From: Deltaproteobacteria bacterium
GTDB lineage: Bacteria; Myxococcota_A; SURF-8
Direction: 5' to 3'
DNA: 11,400 nt
NCBI GenBank assembly: GCA_029570245.1
Contig: JAKQSH010000049.1
Location: 1-11,400, forward strand
Shown here in pieces: positions 1-7,438 of the stretch; position 1 is the first letter of the stretch, and each line of letters begins with the position of its first letter. The translations under genes and the position numbers were made by a program. The notes below the pieces were generated by a model that was not told where the DNA came from, made no database searches, and worked only from the letters and a program-made list of their open reading frames with translations.

Positions 1-2190
1 ATAAAAACCGAACAGCATTTCGGTATAGAACTGCAGGTACAGCCAGTCCCACGGCATGACGCGCATTCCAGGACCGAAATCCACAGCGTTGTTGTAATAT
101 GCGCCGTCAACATCGTATTTAAGATTGGCCCGCAGATACAACTGATGCAGCAGCATGCCGTATTGCAGCAGATTCAAACCTTCTTTTATGGTGAAGAAAC
201 CGATCCAGTTGTTCTGGAAACGGTAGTACCACAGCAGATCGGTGTAAAATTCGCCGAAGAAAGTCAGCGGCCAGATAAGTTTGCCTTTTTCGTTCTTTAC
301 TGGTTTTGTGTGCTGCCACTCGTAATTCATGGCCAGACCGCCGCGCATGTCGAGCTTGACCTGATCTGGAGCGTCATACAGCATGATGGCGGCGCCGACC
401 TCGTAGAAAAGAACAAGACCAAGACTTGGAACCCATGGTTGCAACGGTGAAACCTCAAGGCCAAGCATAGGCACCATTACATTGTCTTCGTATATTTCGG
501 AAGTCGAATAAATGCCTTTCGAACGAATGTCACGCGTCAGACGCAAGCCCGCGTATACTTTCATGGGAACAACAGGAATCTTAACGCCTTCGCGCACTTT
601 TCCCGTAAAAATAAGATTGGGATGGTTGCTGGTGAAAAAAGCATGCAGGTAAACGTCACCGAAAAAGATGTCGGAAAGACTGCGCTTTTCCGCCTTTTCC
701 TTTATGCGGACTTCCTCTTCGCTCTGTGCCATGCTTTCAAGGCTTTTTTCGGCGCGCCGTTGCGAATCCTTGTCTTCTTCCTGCTGTGAAACGGCCTGTA
801 AATCTTTTTTGGCGTCTTCAACCTTTATGTATGCCAGTTCAAGCCGCAAATCATGGTGACCGTCTGGTTCTCTCTCCAGTATCCATTCGATCTCACGCCG
901 GGCATCATCAAGACGCTGTTGCTGCTTATAAAGGTAAACAAGCTGCAGGTGAATGTCACGCTCGTCCGGGCTTTCTGCCAGTACGAACTCGAAGTTCTGT
1001 ATGGCTTTCTCGTTTTCTCCGCTTTTTACCTGCAACCAGCCCATTTCCTTATGAGCCTGAACATCATCAGGATGATGATAAAGAACCCCCTGCAAGGTAC
1101 CGATGGCGGCCTGTTTCTGTCCGAGATTTAAATAGATGTAATACGCCTGCATGCAGTCGTCGCGATTTTCAGGATTGCGGCGGCAAATTCCGTCGAAGGA
1201 CTTCAGCGCTCCGTTCTGGTCTTTTCTGTTGAGCAGATAGTAACCGTACTCACGCTGAATCAGGTTGTGCTCAGGAAATTCTTCCCCCATGCGACGCAGA
1301 TGATTTTCGGCCTTCTCGTTTTCGCCGGCATTCTTATAGGAGTAGTAAAGAGCCAGGCTTATCTGAGAACGCTGAGGCTCGGCGGTGACCTCTTCGTCGT
1401 CGGAAAGTCTTATCTGCAGAGCCGAGTGATACAGGTTGGCAGCTTTTATGTGTTCGTTCCGGGCAGTGGCCTGATACCCAAATTTTACAAGCTCATAACG
1501 CTGCATGGCTGGAGACATATCGCCGATTTCACCTTTAACTTCTTCGGCAGACGGCGATGGCTCAAGGCTGTCTTTTACGACACCGCGCATGCAGCGCATG
1601 GCGGATTCGAAATCGTTGTTCTTCATGTGCAGATAGGCAGCCTGAGTGCATGCCTCCTGATCGGCAGGCTGGTTCCGGCAGACGCCTTCAAACTCGCTTA
1701 ATGCACGGCCAGGATTTCCATTGGCGAGATAAAGTTTTCCAAGCTCGCGGTGAATAAACGCATCGGAGGGAAATTCCCTGCCCAGCTCCTGCAACACGAC
1801 GAACGCACGATTGTGCTGCTCACTCTTCTTAAGTGAATCGTAGTAGAGGCGACTTATTTCGAGACGCGACGGGCGCGCCATATTTTCTTCTTCTGCTGTA
1901 AGTTTCAGAGCGAGTGCGGCTTCGAAAGAAATAGCCGCCGCAGAGTAATTCTGAGCCTTGTGAGCCTCGAAACCCCTGTTTACGAGTTCGTTGCGCTCAG
2001 TCAGAGCGGCGGAAGCAGGCGGAACATTTTCTGCGGAATTCCGATCAGTTGTGGCGGCAGCTTCCCCGGAAGACGGCACGGCACCATCTGCGGGATTTTC
2101 CGCCATAACGACAGATGGTGCGACTGTCAGCGCCGAAAGCAGCCAACAGATCAGAACAACCACACGGGCGTATAGAGATACGCTTTTCAA
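1..2190 (-). CDS. Secreted TPR protein with NfrA/PelB-like outer-membrane barrel (3' end beyond window)
   Basis: The frame is open for 730 codons from a TTG at 2190 to the left edge, so the C-terminus is missing. TTG is chosen because AAGGAG (minus strand, 2196-2201) sits 5 nt upstream and is followed directly by a signal peptide (residues 1-30, cleavage after VVMA). The nearest in-frame ATG would remove that signal. Residues 65-470 are TPR-like helices, including a 165-residue direct duplication. Residues 455-505 are a charged, probably coiled segment. From about 506 the chain becomes alternating aromatic beta-strands (for example LGLEVSPLQPW at 577-586 and WPLTFFGEFYTDLLWY at 640-655). This resembles the C-terminal barrel region of NfrA, the phage N4 receptor and glycan exporter. 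PelB, BcsC and PgaA share the TPR-plus-barrel plan, so the exact family is uncertain. Likely role: exopolysaccharide passage across the outer membrane. It is divergent from the DUF4956-CotH operon, and co-regulation is possible. Confidence 0.8.
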   Translation of the reverse strand, partial: MKSVSLYARVVVLICWLLSALTVAPSVVMAENPADGAVPSSGEAAATTDRNSAENVPPASAALTERNELVNRGFEAHKAQNYSAAAISFEAALALKLTAEEENMARPSRLEISRLYYDSLKKSEQHNRAFVVLQELGREFPSDAFIHRELGKLYLANGNPGRALSEFEGVCRNQPADQEACTQAAYLHMKNNDFESAMRCMRGVVKDSLEPSPSAEEVKGEIGDMSPAMQRYELVKFGYQATARNEHIKAANLYHSALQIRLSDDEEVTAEPQRSQISLALYYSYKNAGENEKAENHLRRMGEEFPEHNLIQREYGYYLLNRKDQNGALKSFDGICRRNPENRDDCMQAYYIYLNLGQKQAAIGTLQGVLYHHPDDVQAHKEMGWLQVKSGENEKAIQNFEFVLAESPDERDIHLQLVYLYKQQQRLDDARREIEWILEREPDGHHDLRLELAYIKVEDAKKDLQAVSQQEEDKDSQRRAEKSLESMAQSEEEVRIKEKAEKRSLSDIFFGDVYLHAFFTSNHPNLIFTGKVREGVKIPVVPMKVYAGLRLTRDIRSKGIYSTSEIYEDNVMVPMLGLEVSPLQPWVPSLGLVLFYEVGAAIMLYDAPDQVKLDMRGGLAMNYEWQHTKPVKNEKGKLIWPLTFFGEFYTDLLWYYRFQNNWIGFFTIKEGLNLLQYGMLLHQLYLRANLKYDVDGAYYNNAVDFGPGMRVMPWDWLYLQFYTEMLFGFY
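1081..1983 (-). repeat. 165-residue internal duplication in the TPR region
   Basis: Residues 70-205 (positions 1576-1983) and 235-370 (positions 1081-1488) of the TPR protein align without gaps at an offset of exactly 165 residues. By hand I count 43 identities in 136 positions. Shared landmarks are EFP (139-141 and 304-306), a C-R-x-x-P stretch starting at C171 and C336, and a second cysteine ten residues later (C181 and C346). Unlike a generic 34-residue TPR period, this is a long unit of about four helical hairpins duplicated as a block. The DNA itself is diverged, so the event is old. Confidence 0.75.
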
Positions 2191-2195
2191 ACCAA

Positions 2196-2201
2196 CTCCT
2201 T
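2196..2201 (-). promoter_or_regulatory. Ribosome binding site deciding a TTG start
   Basis: AAGGAG on the minus strand lies 5 nt before the TTG at 2190-2188. A second TTG at 2195-2193 directly abuts the site and is out of frame. This fixes the start of the TPR/beta-barrel gene. Confidence 0.75.
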
Positions 2202-2533
2202 ACGGTGTATGAACGGGAATACTTATATTCCTTTTGTGCAAATGTATATAAAGGTTCAGCCCTGAAAATTCACGTTTCGCACCTTGTTCCGCAAACGATG
2301 TCCTTATACAAAATTCGCGGACTTTTCACAACTATAAACGTGGGAAATATTTTATGCACAACTTCCATTTCTTCCAAATTTTATTTTGCTTCAGGGCGTC
2401 TTTTTTTCATTATCATCAAAAGCTTATTAAGCCGTACTGGTGTAAAAAACGAGAAATCTTTTATTTCAAGCAGATGAAGCCTGTGGTATGTTACTTAATT
2501 AATTTTATTGATTTTCCCGGTGCATCCAAATGC

Positions 2534-2538
2534 AGAGG
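2534..2538 (+). promoter_or_regulatory. Ribosome binding site of the DUF4956 gene
   Basis: AGAGG lies 5 nt before the ATG at 2544. It supports that start over the in-frame TTG at 2508, which has only AT-rich sequence in front of it and would add 12 residues unlike the family. Confidence 0.6.
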
Positions 2539-2543
2539 TACTC

Positions 2544-3224
2544 ATGGACAGCCTGTTGTTGAGTTTCGGTACGGTCAGAATCGAGTGGCAGACAGCCCTG
2601 CTGTCGTTTATGAGCGCTTTTGTGCTTTCAAGCATACTGGCGTTTGTGTACGACAAAACTTTTCAGGGGCTTTCGTGGTCTAAAGGGCTTCTCGAAAGTA
2701 TGGTTCTCGGCAGCCTGATTTCGTGTCTGCTGATGATCGCCATCGGCGACAATGTGGCGCGCGGAATCGGCATCGTCGGCTCGCTGGCGATAATCCGCTT
2801 CAGAACAAATCTGCGCGACCCGCGCGATCTGGTGTTCCTTTTCGCGTCGCTCGGTGTGGGCGTCGCCAGCGGTGTCCAGAGTTTCGGCACCGCAGTGACG
2901 GGAACTCTGATTTTCTCAATGGCTGCAGTACTGTTGCGATTTTCTGGCTTCGGACTGCACCGCAGAACCGATGGAATTGTCCGCTTCCAGATTCCGCAGA
3001 ATGAAGAATCTTCATTGAGGGTGGCCGAAATAATGCGCCGCGTGCCGCGCCATTTCCTGCTCATCACAATGCGCAACGTATCCCAGGGCGATCTGGTTGA
3101 CTGCACTTACCAGATAAAGCTCCGTCGCGACTCGGATGTAACAGCGCTGATTTCCGAACTCGAAAAAGTTGACGGAATCAGAGGGCTTACATACATGAAC
3201 CAGCAGACAACGGTTGAAGTATAA
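2544..3224 (+). CDS. DUF4956 family inner-membrane protein
   Basis: This is a 226-residue integral membrane protein and the first gene of the operon. Hydrophobic segments lie at about 15-35, 48-67, 95-112 and 115-135, followed by a soluble, probably cytoplasmic domain (about 145-226) ending in TTVEV. The diagnostic motif is G76-I-V-G-S-L-A-I-I-R-F-R87 followed by R91-D-P93, matching the conserved G-(S/A)-IIRFRT-x(3)-DP core of DUF4956. The biochemical function is not known. From general knowledge, members often sit beside VTC-type polyphosphate polymerase and CotH-type genes, as here. It is the only polytopic inner-membrane protein in the operon, so it is the natural candidate for a polymer channel or for coupling the cytoplasmic VTC-like enzyme to the envelope; this is inference. 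Its stop codon overlaps the next gene's Shine-Dalgarno, and translational coupling is likely. The family call is solid, the role speculative. Confidence 0.88.
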   Translation: MDSLLLSFGTVRIEWQTALLSFMSAFVLSSILAFVYDKTFQGLSWSKGLLESMVLGSLISCLLMIAIGDNVARGIGIVGSLAIIRFRTNLRDPRDLVFLFASLGVGVASGVQSFGTAVTGTLIFSMAAVLLRFSGFGLHRRTDGIVRFQIPQNEESSLRVAEIMRRVPRHFLLITMRNVSQGDLVDCTYQIKLRRDSDVTALISELEKVDGIRGLTYMNQQTTVEV

Positions 3225-3229
3225 GGAGG
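3223..3229 (+). promoter_or_regulatory. Strong Shine-Dalgarno overlapping the DUF4956 stop
   Basis: AAGGAGG overlaps the TAA of the upstream gene (3222-3224) and lies 4 nt before the ATG at 3234. This arrangement favours coupled translation of the two proteins. Confidence 0.7.
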
Positions 3230-3233
3230 CGTC

Positions 3234-5285
3234 ATGTGGGTGAATCGTAAAAGCGCCTACGCTTCTTTCTGGCTGGCAGCCCTCATTCTTTCCGGCTGGC
3301 TTTATTATGAATTCCAGATTGCCCCGGAGCTGATGGGCGTAGTAGAAGCACGCCTGCATCAGGTCGGAGCTCAGGAAGACGGCCGCATAACGGAATTTCT
3401 GGTGAAAGTCGGCGACCGCGTTCAGTCGGGTCAGGTTATGGCCCGCATGGACATTTCCGATCTTGAGGCCGAAAAGCGCAACCTGCAGGAAGAACGCGAA
3501 TCGCTTGAGGCAGCCATCGCAGCAGACCGCGCCCGTTTCCGCAAAGAGTACGATTACCTTATGTTGCAGATCGAAGCGCGCGCCGCATATCTGCGCGAAA
3601 AGGATTCCGAACTGAAAGCACTCAAGGATGAAATGGCGGCGCTGGAAAATGAAATACGACGCATACAGACAGCCGAAGAATCAGGACTGGGAACAGACAG
3701 CAATCTTATCGACCTTGTGGCCCGGCGGGATTTTCTGAAGCGCTTTATAAAAGAACAGGAAAAATACTCTGCATCGCATTCAGGCGAAGTGTTGCGCAAT
3801 GTGCAGTCGCGGCGCAATGAAGACGAGCGCGACGCCGACCTGGTTGGCTTGTCGATGCTGGCCGACCGCATGGAAAGACTCGAAGACATAAAACGCCTTA
3901 TGGTGCTGACCGACGAACGCATCCGTAAACGCTGCGTAATCGCACCAACAGAGGGATACGTGAGTGAATTCGCAGTCCAGATAGGAGACACCGTTGAAGC
4001 TTTCCTGCCGGTAATAATTATCGAAGAAGGCGCAAGCGAATATGTGGAACTTTACCTCAACGAGTTTCACGACGACAAACTTAACGTCGGTGATACCGTA
4101 GAACTGTATTCCAAACGTGCACGCCAGTACGACACAAAAGGCGTAATCACTTTTGTCCATCCAGGATTCACGCCCATGCCGTTGCGTTTCGCAATGTTCA
4201 ATCAGGTGCCGTGGGGAAGAAAAATACGCGTCAAACTGGCCGCCGGCCACAAACTAATGCCGGGTGAAGTAGTCAGAGCACATATAGTCGGACCGTCGGA
4301 AGACAGTTCTGACATTCTGCAGAAAGCCGACGCAGCAGCAGTAAATACACCTCTGAAATCAGAAGAAAAAGCACCGGTGCTTCAGAAAATTCACGTTCCA
4401 CAGGCGCTTAAAGACAAAACACGCTTCGAACCGTCAGGACTGATATGGCTGCACGATATTCAGCGTTATCTTATAGTCAGCGACGATACAGGATTCAAAG
4501 GAAACAACAACCACGCGCCGTGGCTATTCCTGATGGACAAAAACGGCATTATGGATTCTGAGCCTGTAGCCATTGGCGGCATCGAACAGCTGAACGATCT
4601 CGAAGCAGTAACAATGAGCGAAGACGGTACGATTTACCTGATGTCTTCGCAATCCATTAACAAAAAAGGCAAGCGCGCAAAGACACGCCAGTATCTGCTT
4701 GAAGTAGAACACACCGGACGCGAGTTCAAAGTAAAACGCAGAATCGAATTCTACAAAGCTCTGGAATCCGCATACGACGACACGGCGCTTGATGCGCTGG
4801 GGCTTGGAGCCCAAACAGGCAAAGCCGGGCGAGTGCTTAACATTGAAGGCGCGGCATGGCACAAAGGCGATCTCATAATCGGTCTGAAAGAGCCGCATTC
4901 GGAAAAAGGCGCAATCATCTGGCGGCTGAAAAATCTGAAACAGTTCATGGAAAACGGCGTCCTGCAGAAAAATCAACTGGAGCGTTACGCCGAGCTGGAA
5001 CTTGAAGCAACAGACGGCACAGTTCACGGAATTTCGGATTTGTGCTTCGATGACGCCGGAGTTCTTTATGTTCTTTCCACCGTTCCAGGACAGAGCGCTG
5101 ATTCGCAGACCAGCATGCTGCATACGGTTAAAAATTTCGGGCCGGGTTTGCTCCGAGCCGGACTGCTGAAGAAATTCGAAGGCCATAAAGCCGAAGGCAT
5201 TACGGTATATTCGGACAGACACATCACTGTCGTTTTCGACGCAGACAGCGGCGAACCGCGTTACGCCGGCTGGGAGAAAAACTGA
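3234..5285 (+). CDS. HlyD-type periplasmic adaptor fused to a DUF3616/phytase-like beta-propeller domain
   Basis: This 683-residue protein is anchored by one N-terminal membrane helix (about 9-26). Residues 42-75 form a biotinyl/lipoyl-like half-motif (G50-RITEFLVKVGDRVQSGQ). Residues 75-230 are a charged alpha-helical hairpin of coiled-coil type. The second lipoyl half follows at 234-262 (IAPTEGYVSEFAVQIGDTV), then a beta-barrel region to about 352. This is the standard HlyD/EmrA adaptor order, bridging an inner-membrane component to a TolC duct. Unusually, about 330 further residues follow. After a linker (353-392), residues 396-678 carry repeated beta-blade motifs: FEPSGLIW (398), NDLEAVTMSEDG (454), NIEGAAWHKGDLIIGLKEP (536), HGISDLCFDDAG (598) and KAEGITVY (652). 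The N-x-EGAAW...GLK-P pattern resembles DUF3616 or esterase-like-phytase/SdiA-regulated propellers; that family call is tentative. Two nucleotides separate it from the TolC gene, which supports a partnership. No ABC, MFS or RND pump accompanies it. Confidence 0.85.
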   Translation: MWVNRKSAYASFWLAALILSGWLYYEFQIAPELMGVVEARLHQVGAQEDGRITEFLVKVGDRVQSGQVMARMDISDLEAEKRNLQEERESLEAAIAADRARFRKEYDYLMLQIEARAAYLREKDSELKALKDEMAALENEIRRIQTAEESGLGTDSNLIDLVARRDFLKRFIKEQEKYSASHSGEVLRNVQSRRNEDERDADLVGLSMLADRMERLEDIKRLMVLTDERIRKRCVIAPTEGYVSEFAVQIGDTVEAFLPVIIIEEGASEYVELYLNEFHDDKLNVGDTVELYSKRARQYDTKGVITFVHPGFTPMPLRFAMFNQVPWGRKIRVKLAAGHKLMPGEVVRAHIVGPSEDSSDILQKADAAAVNTPLKSEEKAPVLQKIHVPQALKDKTRFEPSGLIWLHDIQRYLIVSDDTGFKGNNNHAPWLFLMDKNGIMDSEPVAIGGIEQLNDLEAVTMSEDGTIYLMSSQSINKKGKRAKTRQYLLEVEHTGREFKVKRRIEFYKALESAYDDTALDALGLGAQTGKAGRVLNIEGAAWHKGDLIIGLKEPHSEKGAIIWRLKNLKQFMENGVLQKNQLERYAELELEATDGTVHGISDLCFDDAGVLYVLSTVPGQSADSQTSMLHTVKNFGPGLLRAGLLKKFEGHKAEGITVYSDRHITVVFDADSGEPRYAGWEKN

Positions 5286-5287
5286 TA

Positions 5288-6625
5288 ATGCCGCGCACTG
5301 TCAGACAAATTTCAATGACGTTGACTGTTCTTCTCGCCGCCATGACAGCCCTGCTTGTCAACACCTCACCGCTGTACGCCGAAGAAGAAATGCCCTCGCT
5401 GTACGATCCGCAGACCGTCAAAATTCCGGGCGAGTCCGATGCCGAAGTGCATCACATGAGCCTGCAGGAAGCGGTAGACCTGGCATTGAAGAACAGCCGG
5501 GAACTTGATCTGCGCAGCACCAAGGCCGAAATTGAGCAATACAAGCTCAATTCTTCCGGCAAAGTCGAAAACCCGGAACTGCGCATCAGCCGGGTTTCAA
5601 CAAAATACATCGCCGACGAATTCGACGAACTCGAACTAGGATTGCGCTGGAGCCCACCGCGCATCGGCGAACTGGACGAACAGAGAAGCGACCAGAACGT
5701 CATCATGTGGGAAATCAAAGTTGAGGCGGAACGTTATCGCTCTGAACTTGCGGCACTGGTAATGCACACCTACGCCGACGTGGTGGTTTACGACCAGATG
5801 GTAACAGTTGCAGCCAACCGCTTGAAACTGGAGAAAAAACGCCTGGCTCAGGTGGAACAGATGAAGGATTTGGGACGGCGCTCGATTGTTTACTACACAA
5901 AAGCCAGCCTGCGCCACGAAACATCAAAAAGCGATTACGCGCGCGCCGTACAGCGCCGCAACACTGCACGTCGCGAGCTGGCGCGACTCACCGGAACAGA
6001 CGCAGCCATCGCAGTGACTGACGCAGAGCCGCCGGACATCAAACTTTCACTTGAAGAACTTCAGAGAATCGCAGAAAAAAACCGCCCCGAAATGAAACTT
6101 ATTGGCCCCAAAATGGAACTGGCCAAAGCCCGCTATCTGGAAGAACGACTGCGTCTGGTGCCGTGGTTCTCATATTTCGAGCTTTCATACCACAAGGAAG
6201 AGCGCGACATCGACTGGGGCGAATTCATGGTCGGAATCGAACTGCCGCTTTTCAACTGGAATATCGGCAACATCAAGGCTGCACAAAAAGCTGTTGACCG
6301 CAAAGAGCCACAGTCGGCGGCCATCCGTGAAATGATCGAAAGCGAAGTGCGCACCGCATACGGCGCCTACCACGACGCATTGCTCGACTGGCGCCTGACA
6401 AGCCGGGATGTGGAAAAAATGGTCAACGCCACCCAAAAGCTGATAGATGAAGCGAACAGACACAACACGCTGAAAATCGACGAAGTGATGGAACTTGAAC
6501 TCAGCGTTGAAGAAACAAAAGAACTGTTGCTCGAAAAGAAACAGGCTCTGGCCTACGCGTTATATGACCTTTATTTTGCGCTTGGAATCGAAAACCATTC
6601 GGAGCTTGGCGGAAACGGCGAGTGA
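5288..6625 (+). CDS. TolC-like outer-membrane efflux/secretion channel
   Basis: This 445-residue protein falls in the usual TolC/OEP range (about 420-490). The signal peptide is residues 1-31 (cleavage after LYA). The first OEP repeat begins with SLQEAVDLALKNSRELDL near residue 57 and continues as long helices rich in Arg, Glu and Ala. The second repeat begins near 255 (LEELQRIAEKNRPEMKLI) and includes a beta-strand stretch, WFSYFELSYH to GIELPLFNWN (about 290-325), that fits the outer-membrane barrel strands. The P-L-F-N-W-N motif is typical of the family. Helices then run to LYDLYFALGI near the end. ATG at 5288 lies 2 nt after the adaptor stop, with GGGAG about 11 nt upstream; an alternative ATG at 5315 would shorten the signal peptide. 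It would form the outer-membrane duct for the adjacent HlyD-type adaptor. The substrate cannot be told from sequence. Confidence 0.88.
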   Translation: MPRTVRQISMTLTVLLAAMTALLVNTSPLYAEEEMPSLYDPQTVKIPGESDAEVHHMSLQEAVDLALKNSRELDLRSTKAEIEQYKLNSSGKVENPELRISRVSTKYIADEFDELELGLRWSPPRIGELDEQRSDQNVIMWEIKVEAERYRSELAALVMHTYADVVVYDQMVTVAANRLKLEKKRLAQVEQMKDLGRRSIVYYTKASLRHETSKSDYARAVQRRNTARRELARLTGTDAAIAVTDAEPPDIKLSLEELQRIAEKNRPEMKLIGPKMELAKARYLEERLRLVPWFSYFELSYHKEERDIDWGEFMVGIELPLFNWNIGNIKAAQKAVDRKEPQSAAIREMIESEVRTAYGAYHDALLDWRLTSRDVEKMVNATQKLIDEANRHNTLKIDEVMELELSVEETKELLLEKKQALAYALYDLYFALGIENHSELGGNGE

Positions 6626-7407
6626 TGCTCGAAAAAGACCTCAACAAAGTTCGGCGCTACGAACTTAAATACTGCATTACCGAAAGCGAAGCCGCCGCAA
6701 TCCGCGATTACATTCAGCCTTTGTTTTCGAAAGACCGCAATGTCCCGCCGGGAGCCGTCGGATACACGGTCAATAATCTTTATCTGGACTCTCCAAGTCT
6801 GAAGTTTTATTGGGACGTAAAATTCAAACGCCTGACGCGCGTTAAACCGCGCATGCGTTTTTACGGCTCGGAGCTCGAAGATTCGATATGGCTGGAACTG
6901 AAATACAAGCACAACGGCATAATCTGGAAAAAACGCCGTCGCATCGCAACCGAAGAATGGCCCGGAATTCTTGAAGCCAGACAGATTGATCGCACAGAAC
7001 CGCTGATAAAAACTCATCCTGATACTTTTGAAGAAATCGTCGCGGTTTTCGGTGCTGAACCTATTATGCACGTGCGATATTTCCGCGAACCCTACGTCAG
7101 CGACATCGACGAATACGGACGCGTCACCTTCGACCGCCAGTTGCGCTATCGCAGCGCCGGAGGCTCTTACGAATTGCGCGCCGACGACCGCGACATGACA
7201 TATTACGACGATCCGCAGACCACAGGCTCACCGGATTCTCCGGTTATCCTCGAAATAAAAGTCGAAACAATCATGCCGTTCTGGGCGGTAAACATCATCC
7301 GTAATTTCAATCTGGTACAGCGCGGGTTTTCGAAGTATTGTTATGCAATAGATCGAATCGGACAGTTCCCGGCTCCGCAGCGCATAGCTTCGGCGGCCTT
7401 CAGATAA
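6625..7407 (+). CDS. VTC-domain polyphosphate polymerase-like protein
   Basis: This 260-residue soluble protein has no signal peptide or membrane helix, so it is expected in the cytoplasm. It is one VTC tunnel domain: R11-YELKY (11-16); NNLYLDSPSLKFYWD (50-64); R72-V-K-P-R-M-R78; LELKYKHNG (90-98) followed by K102-KRRR; VTFDRQLRYR (167-176); LEIKVE (209-214); and FSKYCYAI (235-242). In yeast Vtc4 the corresponding basic residues bind ATP and polyphosphate, and a C-terminal glutamate binds the metal. E210 and K237 fit those positions, and every expected motif is present, so activity is plausible. Vtc4 makes polyphosphate from ATP and moves it through membrane partners. Here DUF4956 is a possible equivalent partner (inference). 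ATG at 6625 overlaps the TolC-gene stop by one base; a GTG at 6622 is an equally possible start. An alternative role is a triphosphate-tunnel regulator or sensor rather than a bulk synthase. Confidence 0.88.
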   Translation: MLEKDLNKVRRYELKYCITESEAAAIRDYIQPLFSKDRNVPPGAVGYTVNNLYLDSPSLKFYWDVKFKRLTRVKPRMRFYGSELEDSIWLELKYKHNGIIWKKRRRIATEEWPGILEARQIDRTEPLIKTHPDTFEEIVAVFGAEPIMHVRYFREPYVSDIDEYGRVTFDRQLRYRSAGGSYELRADDRDMTYYDDPQTTGSPDSPVILEIKVETIMPFWAVNIIRNFNLVQRGFSKYCYAIDRIGQFPAPQRIASAAFR

Positions 7408-7424
7408 TCCGGCCAGACAACTAC

Positions 7425-7429
7425 AGGGG
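7425..7429 (+). promoter_or_regulatory. Ribosome binding site of the CotH lipoprotein gene
   Basis: AGGGG lies 9 nt before ATG 7439. The in-frame TTG at 7430 directly abuts this site, too close to be used, so ATG is preferred. Confidence 0.6.
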
Positions 7430-7438
7430 TTGGCATAC

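Larger units (their letters stand above)
2191..2543. promoter_or_regulatory. Divergent intergenic region, probable promoters for both flanking units
   Basis: This 353-bp AT-rich stretch separates the minus-strand TPR/barrel gene from the plus-strand operon, so promoters for both directions should lie here. A weak plus-strand candidate is TTGCTT near 2388 with TATCAT about 19 nt downstream. On the minus strand, TATA-rich stretches around 2221-2250 (for example TATATA and TATAAG) are possible -10 elements without a convincing -35. No clear operator palindrome, riboswitch fold or RNA gene was recognised. An open frame crosses 2354-2683, but it overlaps the DUF4956 gene out of frame and looks non-coding. 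The regulatory role is inferred from position. Confidence 0.45.

Noticed and set aside
726..1701. Plus-strand open frames opposite the TPR protein
   Set aside because: The minus-strand frame is open for 730 codons with signal peptide, TPR and barrel features; the plus-strand frames are fragmented and unrelated to known families.
2508..2543. In-frame TTG extension of the DUF4956 gene
   Set aside because: No Shine-Dalgarno precedes it, and the extra 12 residues do not fit; ATG 2544 has AGAGG at proper spacing.
2354..2683. Open frame across the intergenic region into the DUF4956 gene
   Set aside because: It overlaps the DUF4956 gene in another frame, lies in AT-rich non-coding-like sequence, and shows no recognisable protein features.
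4524..5222. Minus-strand open frame of 232 codons opposite the propeller domain
   Set aside because: It lies antisense within the adaptor gene, whose plus-strand protein has clear domain motifs. The antisense product has no recognisable motif, and such frames arise easily from the codon bias.
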